Of a stretch of DNA of 36,718 nucleotides, positions 15,200 through 23,510 are shown piece by piece. This DNA comes from Streptomyces sp. NBC_00249 (GTDB taxonomy: Bacteria; Actinomycetota; Actinomycetes; Streptomycetales; Streptomycetaceae), in the NCBI RefSeq assembly GCF_026342355.1, contig NZ_JAPEMV010000016.1:1-36718 (forward strand), written 5' to 3'. Position numbers and translations under genes: made by a program. Under the pieces are notes generated by a model. The model saw only the letters and a list, made by a program, of their open reading frames with translations, was not told the origin of the DNA and made no database searches. How positions within the stretch are numbered: position 1 is the first letter of the stretch; each line of letters begins with the position of its first letter.

Positions 15200-16375
15200 T
15201 CACAGCACCAGCTCCCGGAAGAAGGCCCGTACGTCCCCCACCAGCAGTTCCGGCACTTCCATGGCGGGGAAGTGCCCGCCCCGGTCGTACGAGGTCCAGC
15301 GCACGACCGAGTCGGTGCGCGCGGCGACGTGCCGCAGCGGGATGAAGTTGTCCCGGGGGAAGTCGGCGAGGGCGGTCGGTGTGGACGACACCTCGGGCGG
15401 CTGCCCGTAGTAGTCGGCGTGCGCGCGCTCGTAGTAGATCCGCGCGGCGGACCCGGCGGTACCGGTGAGCCAGTACAGCATCACGTTGGTCAGCATCTGG
15501 TCCCGGTCGATCGGGCACCGGGGATCGCTCCACTCGGCGAACTTCTCCCCGATCCAGGCGAGCAGCCCGACCGGCGAGTCGTTCAGCGCGTACGCGAGGG
15601 TCTGGGGCCGGGTCGCCTGGATGTCGGCGTAGCCCTGCCGCTCCCGGGCCCACACCCGGTACCGCTCCCAGGAGGCCAGGGTCCGCTCCCGCTCGGCGGG
15701 GTCGAGGGCGGCCAGTTCGGCTTCCTGCGGTTCGGCGGTGGCGCCGGCCCCGGGCAGCAGGTTCAGGTGCACCCCGATCACGTTCCCGGGCCGTGCCCGG
15801 CCCAGCTCGCGGGAGATCGCGGCGCCCCAGTCACCGCCCTGGACCCCGTACCGCTCGTACCCGAGCTGCTCCATCAGTACGCCGAAGGCGCGGGCGACCC
15901 GCTTGAACTCCCAGCCGGTCTCGGTGGTCGGCCCGGACAGGGTGAAGCCGGGGATGCTGGGCAGCACCAGGTGGAAGGCGTCGGCGGGGTCCCCGCCGTG
16001 CGCGCGGGGGTCCGTCAGCGGGCCCGCGACCCGCTGGAACTCCACGAACGACCCCGGCCAGCCGTGCGTCATCAGCAGCGGCGTGGCGTCCGGCTCGGGC
16101 GAGCGGACGTGCGCGAAGTGCACCCGCGCCCCGTCGATCCGGGTGGTGAACTCCGGCCAGCGGTTCAGCAGCGCTTCGGCGGCCCGCCAGTCGTACTCCT
16201 CGCGCCAGTACCGTACGAGCTCGCGCACCTCCCGCAGCGGCATCCCGTACGCCCGTCCCACCCCGTCGAGCTCGTCGGGCCACCGCACCCGCCGCAACCG
16301 CTCCGCGAGGTCGTCGAGCTCCTCCTGCGCCACCGCGACCCGAAACGGCACAGGCCCCACACCGTGATCATCCAT
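15200..16375 (-). CDS. Epoxide hydrolase (EHN plus alpha/beta-hydrolase)
   Basis: The 391-residue protein begins with the epoxide-hydrolase N-terminal domain (FRVAVAQEELDDLAERLRRVRWPDE; TTRIDGARVHFAHVRS), followed by the hydrolase core. The oxyanion motif HGWPGS is near 104-109, the nucleophile Asp182 is in VQGGDWGAA, and the catalytic His is in DRGGHFPAMEVPELL close to the C-terminus. This is the microsomal-epoxide-hydrolase class, which opens epoxides to diols. The ATG at 16375 follows GAGGGG. Right next to the second SARP, it might modify an aromatic polyketide, but it could equally be a general detoxification enzyme. Confidence 0.87.
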   Translation of the reverse strand: MDDHGVGPVPFRVAVAQEELDDLAERLRRVRWPDELDGVGRAYGMPLREVRELVRYWREEYDWRAAEALLNRWPEFTTRIDGARVHFAHVRSPEPDATPLLMTHGWPGSFVEFQRVAGPLTDPRAHGGDPADAFHLVLPSIPGFTLSGPTTETGWEFKRVARAFGVLMEQLGYERYGVQGGDWGAAISRELGRARPGNVIGVHLNLLPGAGATAEPQEAELAALDPAERERTLASWERYRVWARERQGYADIQATRPQTLAYALNDSPVGLLAWIGEKFAEWSDPRCPIDRDQMLTNVMLYWLTGTAGSAARIYYERAHADYYGQPPEVSSTPTALADFPRDNFIPLRHVAARTDSVVRWTSYDRGGHFPAMEVPELLVGDVRAFFRELVL

Positions 16376-16419
16376 CCCCTCACGATGCCAGCCCGCCGCC
16401 CCGGCCCCGGGACCGGGTC

Positions 16420-17241
16420 CTAGGCCGCGTAGAGGTCGAAGGTGGAGCCGCGCCTGGGGCCCGCCGGGACGTCGAGGGCCGGGTCCACGGTCAGCATCGC
16501 CTGGTGCAGCCGCTGCAGCTGCGGGGACGGCTCGACGCCCAGGTCCCCGATGAGGCGGTTGCGCAGCCGGCGGTAGACGTCCAGGGCCGTCGCCTGCCGG
16601 CCGGACCGGTACAGCGCCACCATCATCTGGGAGTGCAGCCCCTCGTGCTGGGGGTGCCGGGCGGTCAGTTCGGTGAGTTCCGCGAGGAGTTCGGTGTGCC
16701 GCCCGAGCCGCAGGTCGACGTCGATCCGCCGCTCCACCGCGACCAGCCGGCTCTCCTCCAGCCGCATGACCTCGATCTCCAGGACCGGCCCGACCCGTAC
16801 GTCGACCAGTGCGGGCCCCTGCCACAGCGCGAGCGCGCCCCGCAGCAGCCCGGCGGCTCCCTCGTCGTCACCGTCCTCGAAGGCGCTCTGGCCCTCGGCG
16901 ACGAGGGTGTCGTACTCGTTGACGTCGACGGCCCGCGAGGGCACCTGCAGCAGGTACCCGCCGTGCCGTGTCGCGAGCAGCTCCTTGGCGCCCTGCGGCC
17001 GGCCCGGCCCCATGGCCGTGCCCAGCCTGCGGCGCAGCTGGAGGATGTACGTCTGCAGGGTGGTCAGCGCGCTGTGGGGCAGGTCGTGGCCCCAGATCTC
17101 CTCCATGAGGGTCGGTACCGGCACCACCCGCCCCGGGTGCAGCGCGAGCAGGGCGAGGATCTGCCGCGGCTTGCCCGCCGTCGGCACGATCGAGCGCCCT
17201 TGGACCTCGGCGCTCAACGGACCCAGAACCTGAATTTTCAC
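16420..17241 (-). CDS. SARP-family activator (copy B1, twin of 1822-2643)
   Basis: A 273-residue SARP, the same length as its twin and differing at 38 positions by my hand alignment. The winged helix at about 1-93 and activation domain at about 98-245 are intact, and the C-terminus FDLYAA is identical. The GTG at 17241 matches the twin's start; the open frame runs on to 17601 without family similarity. It follows the receptor-like TetR gene 17279-18019 by 37 bp on the same strand, so the two may be one transcript. Unlike copy A1, it is followed downstream not by PKS genes but by the epoxide hydrolase. Confidence 0.9.
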   Translation of the reverse strand: MKIQVLGPLSAEVQGRSIVPTAGKPRQILALLALHPGRVVPVPTLMEEIWGHDLPHSALTTLQTYILQLRRRLGTAMGPGRPQGAKELLATRHGGYLLQVPSRAVDVNEYDTLVAEGQSAFEDGDDEGAAGLLRGALALWQGPALVDVRVGPVLEIEVMRLEESRLVAVERRIDVDLRLGRHTELLAELTELTARHPQHEGLHSQMMVALYRSGRQATALDVYRRLRNRLIGDLGVEPSPQLQRLHQAMLTVDPALDVPAGPRRGSTFDLYAA

Positions 17242-17278
17242 GGTCTCCCCTCCGCACTCCAGAGACGGCCTGGACGGC

Positions 17279-18019
17279 CTAGACCCCACTGCCGAGGAAC
17301 TCGTAACACCGCTCCCCGCCCACCGCACGGGCATCGACCGCTCCCGTCCGGTACTCGCCGACCCGGTCCTCCCCGACCAGGCTCGGCAGCAGCAGCCCCC
17401 ACAGGGCGGCCACCTTGCGCTGCAACTCCCAGTACGTGAGCCCGGTCCCGGCCAGGACCTCGATCCCGCAGACGGCGGCGGCCACCAGCGCCTCGGCGCT
17501 CTCCCACCCGTCGGGCCCACCGCTCGCACCGGTCCCGTCGGCGGCGTCCTCGCCCGCCGCGCCGCCCGCCGCACTGCCCGTCCCGCGCAGCGGCAGTTCA
17601 CCGACGTCCCGCGCCATCCTCAGCAGCCCGCACACCGCCGAGAGCCACGTCCCGTGGAAGTCCACCACCGCCGGCAGCTGCCCGGCGCACTCCTTCGTGA
17701 TCCGGAAGCTCGCCGGGATCGCCGGGTCCTCGTGCAGCGTGCGCGCCAGCCAGTGCGTCGTGTCGATCAGCGCCTGCAAGGGCGAGGCACCGGACTCGCG
17801 CAGCCCGCGCACGGCCTCGTGCAACAGCCCGCAGCCCCGCTGCTGCACGGCGTCCGCGAGTTCGTCCTTCGAGGCGAAGTGGAAGTACAGCGCCCCCTTC
17901 GTCACTCCGGCCGCACCCGCGATCTCGCCGAGCGTCGCGTTGGCGTATCCGTTGCGGTGGAACATCTCGGCCCCGGCGAAGACCAGCCGCCTCCGGGTTC
18001 GCTCCGACCTCTCCTGCAC
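17279..18019 (-). CDS. GBL-receptor-like TetR regulator with extended linker
   Basis: A 246-residue TetR protein. HTH at about 3-48 (ERSERTRRRLVFAGAEMFHRNGY, LGEIAGAAGVTKGALYFHFASKDELADAV) with the classical AGVTKGALYFHF segment. The ligand domain has the Trp-containing FHGTWLSAVCGLLRMARDVGELPL. After it a Gly/Ala/Asp-rich stretch of about 25 residues (roughly 148-172) is inserted, longer than in the other receptors here. The GTG at 18019 has AGGAG eight bases upstream. It lies between the two SARPs of copy B, a position that is empty in copy A, so it was gained by B or lost from A. Confidence 0.87.
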   Translation of the reverse strand: MQERSERTRRRLVFAGAEMFHRNGYANATLGEIAGAAGVTKGALYFHFASKDELADAVQQRGCGLLHEAVRGLRESGASPLQALIDTTHWLARTLHEDPAIPASFRITKECAGQLPAVVDFHGTWLSAVCGLLRMARDVGELPLRGTGSAAGGAAGEDAADGTGASGGPDGWESAEALVAAAVCGIEVLAGTGLTYWELQRKVAALWGLLLPSLVGEDRVGEYRTGAVDARAVGGERCYEFLGSGV

Positions 18020-18094
18020 CGCTCCGTCTCCTTCCGCCCCCGGCTTCCTTGCGCCGCGGGCACCGTCCAAGCCCGCCGCCCGCACCGGCCGGGC

Positions 18095-19000
18095 TCAGGC
18101 CCGTACGAGCCGCTCGACCCGCACTCCCCCGGCCACGGCCTCACCGGCACCGACGCCGACCCCGGCGCCCACCCCGGCGCCTACGCCGACCCCGGCAGCC
18201 GCACCGGCCGCGACGCCCGCGCCTTCCGGACCCGCCATCAATATCGAGCGCTGCAAGCGGCGCAGCGCCCCGGACGGCTCCAGCCCCAGGTCCCGTACGA
18301 GGGTGGCGCGCAGCCGCTGGTACACGTCCAGGGCCTCGCCGCGGCGCCCCGAGCGGTGCAGGGCGAGCATGAACTGCCCGTGCAGGTTCTCGTGGGTGCG
18401 GTAGCGGCTGGCCAGCACGGTCAGTTCCGCGAGGAGTTCACGGTGCCTCCCCAACCGGAGGTCGGCCTCGATGCGCTGGTCGAGCGCGCACAGCCGGGTC
18501 TCCTCCAGGCGGCGGGTCTCCATGTCGAGCTGCACGCCGCCCTGTACGTCGGCGAAGGCCGGCCCCGACCACAGGGCGAGGGCCTCGCGCAGCAGCCGGG
18601 CCGCGCCGGGGAAGTCCCCGGCGTCCATGGCCCGGTAGCCCATTCCGGACAGCCGGTCGAATTCGCGGACATCGCTGGTCCCGCCTCCGCTGCTGAGCAG
18701 GTAGCCGCCGGGGAGCGTGACCAGCACGTCCTTCGCGGTGCGCGCCCGGCTGCTGCCGTCGGTGTCCTCCAGCGCGGTCGCGATGAGCGCGCGCAGCTGG
18801 AGGACGTACGTCTGGAGCGTCGTACGGGCACTGCGGGGCGGTAATCCGCCCCACAGCTCCTCGATCAGTGCCGATACCGGCACGACCTGGTCGGCATGGA
18901 GGGCCAGGAGCGCCAGGACCTGCCGGGGCTTGGGGGCGGTCGGCGTGATGGAGATCCCGTTCTCCCGCACGGCCAGTGCGCCCAGTACATCGATGTCCAC
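18095..19000 (-). CDS. SARP-family activator (copy B2, twin of 2970-3791)
   Basis: A 301-residue SARP. The first ~255 residues are about 94% identical to copy A2, with both domains intact. The last ~45 residues are different: a Gly-Val-Ala repeat (positions about 258-288) ending in VRVERLVRA, where copy A2 has PVETPETARKRLARVG. The GTG at 19000 with GGGGAG upstream is chosen by alignment with the twin. An ARE-like dyad lies 58 bp upstream. The low-complexity tail comes from GC-rich near-repeats in the DNA and may have arisen by slippage. Confidence 0.9.
   Translation of the reverse strand: MDIDVLGALAVRENGISITPTAPKPRQVLALLALHADQVVPVSALIEELWGGLPPRSARTTLQTYVLQLRALIATALEDTDGSSRARTAKDVLVTLPGGYLLSSGGGTSDVREFDRLSGMGYRAMDAGDFPGAARLLREALALWSGPAFADVQGGVQLDMETRRLEETRLCALDQRIEADLRLGRHRELLAELTVLASRYRTHENLHGQFMLALHRSGRRGEALDVYQRLRATLVRDLGLEPSGALRRLQRSILMAGPEGAGVAAGAAAGVGVGAGVGAGVGVGAGEAVAGGVRVERLVRA
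18146..18215. repeat. GC-rich near-tandem repeat coding Gly-Val-Ala tail
   Basis: Imperfect repetition of CGCCGACCCCGGC and GGCGCC-type words inside the 3' end of the SARP gene. It encodes the alternating Gly/Val/Ala tail that is absent from the twin SARP. Confidence 0.6.
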
Positions 19001-19057
19001 GTCGTACTCCCCTGTGTCCTTGGATGAGTCGCAAGAGTCAGTAGAAAACAGGCCCAG

Positions 19058-19078
19058 CGGTTTGTCAATATCAAACCG
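19058..19078. promoter_or_regulatory. ARE-like operator upstream of SARP B2
   Basis: Perfect 7-7-7 inverted repeat CGGTTTG, spacer TCAATAT, CAAACCG. It differs from the site at 3862-3882 by one spacer base, so the control element was duplicated together with the SARP. The rest of 19001-19238 shows no gene. Confidence 0.75.
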
Positions 19079-19238
19079 TCCGCGCTGTTTTGTAGCCAGT
19101 AATACTCCAGGTTCACTCAAGAACCCCAGCTGAGCTGCCCATACGGCCACACATCGAAAGTCTCAGGGCAGCACCGACCGCCTGGACCACCCCTTGACGG
19201 GGGCCGCAGGGCCTCCCGGGTTCCAGAAAAGAGACCGT

Positions 19239-19868
19239 TCAGTCTGTTTTATTGGCCGCGTCCAGCAGCCCGTCCAGGGCCTGCCCGTCAGCGGCGATCC
19301 GCGGCAGGAGCAGGGCCCAGATCCGGGCGAGGGTGTGCGGCGCGGCCCAGTCGGGCTCGGCAACGCCCAGCACCTCCAGGCCCACGGTCGAGGCCACGAC
19401 CACGCGGGCCGCGTCCTGCGGGGAGACCCCTTCGGCGAGCAGCCCCGCCCGCTCCGCCTCGCCGAGCAACTCGCTCACCCAGACGCTCCACTGGCCGCGC
19501 AGATCCACCCGGCCGCGGTGCGTGACGTCGGCGGACAGCGCGAAGCCGGCCCGGACGACCACGTCCTGGGCGAGCCGGTCCATCAGCGTGTACGTGGAGG
19601 CGACGAGCGCCCGCAGGGGGTTCCCGTCCTCGCCGCGCGCTCCCACCCTCCGGGTGATGCGCCCCATGGCGTCCGCCGCCCGGTCCTCGACGGCCAGGGC
19701 GAGCGCGGTCTTGCTCTCGAAGTGGAAGTGCAGCGCGCCGGAGGTCAGGCCCGCCCGGCGGCTGATCGCGGCGATCGACGCGGCGACGAAACCCTCCTCG
19801 GCGAACGCCTCGGCGGCAGCGCGCACAAGGGCTTCCCGCGTGCGCGCCGCACGCTCCTGCTTGACCAT
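19239..19868 (-). CDS. GBL-receptor-like TetR regulator (copy B3)
   Basis: A 209-residue TetR protein. HTH at about 5-50 (ERAARTREALVRAAAEAFAEEGF, SIAAISRRAGLTSGALHFHFESKTALA) and a ligand domain with DLRGQWSVWVSELL near 118-131. It is a paralogue of 4064-4729, sharing the MVKQERAARTRE start, but only about half the residues match, so this pair is much more diverged than the SARP twins. The ATG at 19868 has GGAG upstream. It is probably a pseudo-receptor. No ARE-like dyad is seen at its own promoter. Confidence 0.87.
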   Translation of the reverse strand: MVKQERAARTREALVRAAAEAFAEEGFVAASIAAISRRAGLTSGALHFHFESKTALALAVEDRAADAMGRITRRVGARGEDGNPLRALVASTYTLMDRLAQDVVVRAGFALSADVTHRGRVDLRGQWSVWVSELLGEAERAGLLAEGVSPQDAARVVVASTVGLEVLGVAEPDWAAPHTLARIWALLLPRIAADGQALDGLLDAANKTD

Positions 19869-19984
19869 GGGGGCTCCATCCGCGGCGGTTCCCCCTGGAA
19901 GGGACGCGAGATCCTCGCCGCCACAGTCGGCGCCCGCACCGGAGCCGGACCGGACTCCCACCGGAGCCCCACCCTCCAGTCAGC

Positions 19985-20111
19985 GTTAACGGCGTTAACG
20001 CCGTTAACGGCCTCACGGCATTAACGCCGTTAACACCCCCGGCCCGCCGCCCGCGTCACACGGCCGGGCACCGCCGCGCACTGAAGCGTTAACGGCGTTA
20101 ACGCCGTTAAC
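19985..20111. repeat. First cluster of GTTAAC palindromic repeats
   Basis: Three loci of the backbone repeat GTTAACG-S-CGTTAAC: 19985-20008 and 20088-20111 each have three half-sites at 9-bp steps, and 20020-20034 has two (first base A). They fill the gap between the TetR 19239-19868 promoter side and the stop of the membrane protein. No copy occurs to the left of this point in the window. Confidence 0.9.
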
Positions 20112-20124
20112 GCTCCCGCCCCCC

Positions 20125-20601
20125 TCACCCGGCGGGCCGCTCCGTCCCCCAGCGCCCCGCGCCGAAGCGGGCCGCCCCTGCGCACGCGGCAGCGCCGACG
20201 GCGAAGCCCAGCACGGCCGGGTTCACGTAACCGGGCACCGACCCGGGGTCGTAAGTCCCGCCGCCCGTCGTCTCACAGACGAAGCGCAGCGGCACGTAGC
20301 TCACGGAGTAGTCGATGACGTGCGCCGCCCGCTCCTCCTGCCCCGGCGTCCGGCACGGCATCGGCGGGGACGATCCGGCCCCGTGTTCCTCCGCGCCCAG
20401 GACCGCACCCGCGACGAAGAGCAGCCCCCACAGGTAGAAGGCCGTCGCGAGCCCGCCCAGCAGGAAGGCGAACCCGCGCAGCCACATCTCGCGGCCGGCC
20501 CGCCGCAGTCCGGCCCGGACCAAACCGGAGAAGCCGTAACCCAGCAGAACCAGTACGGCGATCAACGCGCCCGGTATCAGCGGCAGCAGCAGGAGCGTCA
20601 T
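20125..20601 (-). CDS. Hypothetical membrane protein
   Basis: 158 residues, family not recognised. Hydrophobic segments lie at about 3-25 (LLLLPLIPGALIAVLVLLGYGF), 44-70 (FAFLLGGLATAFYLWGLLFVAGAVLG) and 128-148, with an intervening ~55-residue stretch containing two cysteines (near 83 and 109) that is likely extracytoplasmic. The start overlaps the stop of the MarR gene by four bases (20598-20601), so translation is coupled and it probably works with, or is controlled by, that regulator. Confidence 0.7.
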   Translation of the reverse strand: MTLLLLPLIPGALIAVLVLLGYGFSGLVRAGLRRAGREMWLRGFAFLLGGLATAFYLWGLLFVAGAVLGAEEHGAGSSPPMPCRTPGQEERAAHVIDYSVSYVPLRFVCETTGGGTYDPGSVPGYVNPAVLGFAVGAAACAGAARFGAGRWGTERPAG

Positions 20602-21080
20602 CGCGCGCGCAGGGCGTTCTGGGCGTCGACGTACCTGAGCATCAGCCGGGCGAACTCCAGCCGTTCGCCCTCGGTCCAGTCGGCGGTGATCTGCTCGAAC
20701 GCCGAGCGCTGGTGGCGGCGGAAGCGGGTCATCAGCTCCCTGCCCTCGGGGCTGAGGTGGAGGACCGTGCGGCGGCCGTCCTGCTGGGAGGCGGCGCGGA
20801 TCAGGTACCCGGCGGAGATGCAGTCGGACACCATGCGGCTGGCCACCGAGGGGTCGGTGCCCAGGTACTCGCCCACCCCTCCGACGGTGACCTCGCGGGC
20901 CTCGTCGTCCTGCTCCGCCTCCAGGACGATGTTCAGGACCAGGGTGCGGCTCAGGTCCTTCTGGGAGATGGGGTCCTCGACCTCCAGGAGGGAGGAGCGC
21001 CGCAGTTTCCCGAAGGCCGGGCCCACGGCGTTCAGCAGCTCATCGGCTGTTTCCGGCTCGCGCTTCGTCATGCCGCCCAT
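20598..21080 (-). CDS. MarR-family transcriptional regulator
   Basis: About 160 residues with a winged helix of the MarR type: LVLNIVLEAEQ, VGGVGEYLGTDPSVASRMVSDCISAGYLIRAASQQDGRRTVLHLSPEGRELM (recognition helix about residues 63-80, wing with D-G-R-R). The start is uncertain: ATG codons at 21080 and 21071 are both in frame and neither has a good ribosome site; the frame stays open to 21143. It is divergent from the NmrA-MFS unit across a short region rich in dyads, so it probably represses both directions. Confidence 0.83.
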   Translation of the reverse strand: MGGMTKREPETADELLNAVGPAFGKLRRSSLLEVEDPISQKDLSRTLVLNIVLEAEQDDEAREVTVGGVGEYLGTDPSVASRMVSDCISAGYLIRAASQQDGRRTVLHLSPEGRELMTRFRRHQRSAFEQITADWTEGERLEFARLMLRYVDAQNALRAR

Positions 21081-21102
21081 CGTACATAGATGAACTCTCA
21101 CA

Positions 21103-21142
21103 AACATGTGTTGACGTGAAAACGTGTGCATGCAAGCATGCA
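21103..21142. promoter_or_regulatory. Operator-like dyads between MarR and NmrA genes
   Basis: At 21127-21142 TGCATGC and GCATGCA form a perfect 7-bp dyad around AA. A shorter AACA/TGTT dyad lies just before it. The site lies between divergent starts, one of them a MarR repressor gene, making it a probable MarR operator. Confidence 0.6.
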
Positions 21143-21192
21143 TATGTCTTCAGCAAGCGAACACCGGAACGAACACCCGATCGGAGTCCCTC

Positions 21193-22038
21193 ATGACCAC
21201 CCTCGTCACCGGCGCCCGCGGCAAGGTCGGCCAGGCCCTCATCACCCGTCTGCACTCCGCCGGCCTCACCGTCCGCGCCGCCAGCGCCCGCCCCGCCGAA
21301 CTGACCGTCCCCGACGGCGTCGAGACCGCCGAACTGGCCCTCGACCGCCCCGAGACCTTCGCCTCCGCGCTCCGCGGCGTCCGCCAGGTCTTCCTCTACC
21401 CGCAGCCCGCCGGCATCCACGACCTGGTCGAGGCCGCCGAGGCCGCCGGCGTCGAGCACGTCGTCCTGCTGTCCTCGTCCTCGGTCCTCGGCCCCGACGC
21501 CGAGAACGACCCGCTCGCCTCCCACAGCCTCAAGGTCGAGCGCGCCCTCGCCGCCTCCGACTTGACCTGTACGTTCCTGCGCCCGGACGCCTTCGCCAGC
21601 AACTCCCTCGGCTGGGCCCGGCCCATCGGCCGCTCGATGCCGGTCCAGCTCGCCTACCCGGACGCACACATCGCGCCCATCCACCCCGAGGACATCGCCG
21701 ACATCGCCTTCGAGGCCCTGACCGGCACCGCCCTCACCGGCCGCTCGCTCACCCTGACCGGCGCCGAATCCCTCACCTTCCGCGAGCAGTTGGCCGTCCT
21801 CTCGGACGCCGTCGGCCGGGAGATCCCCGTCGAGCACATCAGCCGCGCCGAGGCCGAGCAGCAGATGTCCGGCCACATGCCCGCGCCGATGGTCACCTCG
21901 CTCCTCGACCTGTGGGAGGCCGCCGACGCGCACGGCCCCGCCACCGTCGCCGACACCACCGAGACCCTGCTCGGCCGTCCCGCCCGCAGCTTCCGCCAGT
22001 GGGCCGACGAGAACGCCGCCGCCTTCACCCGGCACTGA
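21193..22038 (+). CDS. NmrA-like NAD(P)-binding oxidoreductase
   Basis: A 281-residue atypical SDR: TTLVTGARGKVGQALITRL at the N-terminus, VFLYPQPAG, HVVLLSSSSVLG, TFLRPDAFASNSLGW, IHPEDIADIAFEALTG, and the C-terminal FRQWADENAAAFTRH. It resembles the NmrA-like protein at 6329-7177 (shared C-terminal pattern ASFREWAGGHLAAFTHR), so the two may be paralogues. The ATG at 21193 has GGAG seven bases upstream. First gene of a likely NmrA-MFS-MarR unit. Confidence 0.85.
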   Translation: MTTLVTGARGKVGQALITRLHSAGLTVRAASARPAELTVPDGVETAELALDRPETFASALRGVRQVFLYPQPAGIHDLVEAAEAAGVEHVVLLSSSSVLGPDAENDPLASHSLKVERALAASDLTCTFLRPDAFASNSLGWARPIGRSMPVQLAYPDAHIAPIHPEDIADIAFEALTGTALTGRSLTLTGAESLTFREQLAVLSDAVGREIPVEHISRAEAEQQMSGHMPAPMVTSLLDLWEAADAHGPATVADTTETLLGRPARSFRQWADENAAAFTRH

Positions 22039-22081
22039 CCGGGAGGGCCCGTACGCCCTTCCCCGCGCCCAAGGAAATCCG

Positions 22082-23506
22082 ATGCCCTCCGCCCCCTCCC
22101 GAACCCCCGCCACCGTTAACGGCGTTAACGCCGTTAACGCCGCCCACCCCGATCCGCGCCGCTGGGCCGTCCTGGCCGTCGTCCTCTTCGCCGCGGTCCT
22201 CGACCTCCTCGACGCCACGGTCACCAACATCGCCGCCCCGGCCATCACCGCCGACCTCCACGGCGGCGACACCCTCGTCCAGTGGCTCGGCGCCTCCTAC
22301 GCCCTGGCCATGGGCGTCCTGCTGGTGGTCGGCGGCCGGCTCGGCGACCGCTTCGGACGCCGCCGCCTGTTCCTCGTCGGCCTGTCCGGCTTCACCCTCG
22401 CCTCCGTCGCCTGCGGGCTGGCCGCCGGGCCCGGCTCCCTCATCGGGTTCCGCCTGCTCCAGGGGGCGTTCGGCGCCCTCGTCATCCCGCAGGGCTTCGG
22501 CATCCTCGGCGCGGTCTTCCCCCGGGAGGAGATCGGCAAGGCGTTCGGGGTCTTCGCTCCCTGCCTCGGCCTGTCGGCGGTCAGCGGCCCGGTCCTCGCC
22601 GGTTTCCTCGTCGACGGCTTCGGCTGGCGCTCCATGTTCCTGATCAACATCGTCCTCGGGGGCCTGGCCATCACCCTGGCCGTACGGCTCCTGCCCCGCG
22701 ACGCCGGCGACGCCACGGTCACCGTCGACGCCCCCGGAGCCGCCCTCCTCGCCGCCACGATGCTCGGCCTGCTCCACGGCCTCATCGACGGCTCCGGCCA
22801 CCGCTGGACGCTCCTCCCGGTCCTCTCCGTCACCGCCGGAGCCGCCTCCTTCGCCCTGTTCTGCCTACGCCAGCGCACCGCCGCCGCCCCCCTCGTCGAG
22901 CCCTCACTGCTGCGCAGCCGGGGCTTCACGTCCGGCCTGCTCCTGGGCCTCGTCTTCTACGCGGCTGTCGCGGGCCTGCTCCTCGTCCTCTCCCTCTTCC
23001 TCCAGAACGGGACGGGCCGCACACCCGCCGGGGCCTCGCTCGCCCTCGCCCCGATCGCGGTGGGCATCGTCGCCGCCTCGATCGCCGCGCACCCGCTGAA
23101 GGCCCGACTCGGCCGGACCCTGGTCCTCGCCGGCCTCCTGCTCACCCTCACCGGCACCCTGTCGCTCCTGGCCCTGGCCCAGGCCGCCACCCCGACGCCG
23201 TGGACCCTCGCCGGGCCGCTGTTCCTCACCGGCCTCGGCCTCGGAACCTGCTTCGGCACCCTCTACGAGGTCACGCTCGGGGACACCGGCCCGAAGCAGG
23301 CCGGCAGCGCCGGCGGCTCCCTGTCAGCCGTCACCCAGCTCGCCAACAGCATCGGCGCCGCCGCCGTCACCACCGTCTACTTCCACACCCCGGGCTCCGC
23401 CACCGACGCCCTCACCCACAGCCTCGCCGCCGTCGCGGCGGCCACCCTCGCCTGCTGCGCCCTCGTAGGGCTCCTCCCCAAGCATCACGCGCCCACTTCG
23501 GAGTGA
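22082..23506 (+). CDS. MFS drug exporter, DHA2 (14-TM) family, with repeat-encoded N-terminus
   Basis: A 474-residue major facilitator of the EmrB/QacA type. TM1 carries AVLDLLDATVTNIAAPAI (motif D1-like), and the loop after TM2 carries GGRLGDRFGRRRLFLVG (motif A). A total of about 14 hydrophobic segments follow to the end. It exports drugs or metabolites by proton antiport. The ATG at 22082 follows AAGGAAATCC. Residues 12-19 (VNGVNAVN) before TM1 are encoded by a GTTAAC repeat at 22115-22138, a direct sign of repeat insertion into a gene. Next to MarR-type genes on both sides, it probably provides inducible efflux. Confidence 0.9.
   Translation: MPSAPSRTPATVNGVNAVNAAHPDPRRWAVLAVVLFAAVLDLLDATVTNIAAPAITADLHGGDTLVQWLGASYALAMGVLLVVGGRLGDRFGRRRLFLVGLSGFTLASVACGLAAGPGSLIGFRLLQGAFGALVIPQGFGILGAVFPREEIGKAFGVFAPCLGLSAVSGPVLAGFLVDGFGWRSMFLINIVLGGLAITLAVRLLPRDAGDATVTVDAPGAALLAATMLGLLHGLIDGSGHRWTLLPVLSVTAGAASFALFCLRQRTAAAPLVEPSLLRSRGFTSGLLLGLVFYAAVAGLLLVLSLFLQNGTGRTPAGASLALAPIAVGIVAASIAAHPLKARLGRTLVLAGLLLTLTGTLSLLALAQAATPTPWTLAGPLFLTGLGLGTCFGTLYEVTLGDTGPKQAGSAGGSLSAVTQLANSIGAAAVTTVYFHTPGSATDALTHSLAAVAAATLACCALVGLLPKHHAPTSE
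22115..22138. repeat. GTTAAC repeat inside the MFS gene
   Basis: Three half-sites at 9-bp steps, read in the Val-Asn frame (Val-Asn-Gly-Val-Asn-Ala-Val-Asn). The other two plus-strand frames would give TTA codons or a TAA stop, so only this frame is tolerated. Confidence 0.9.
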
Positions 23507-23510
23507 CGAC

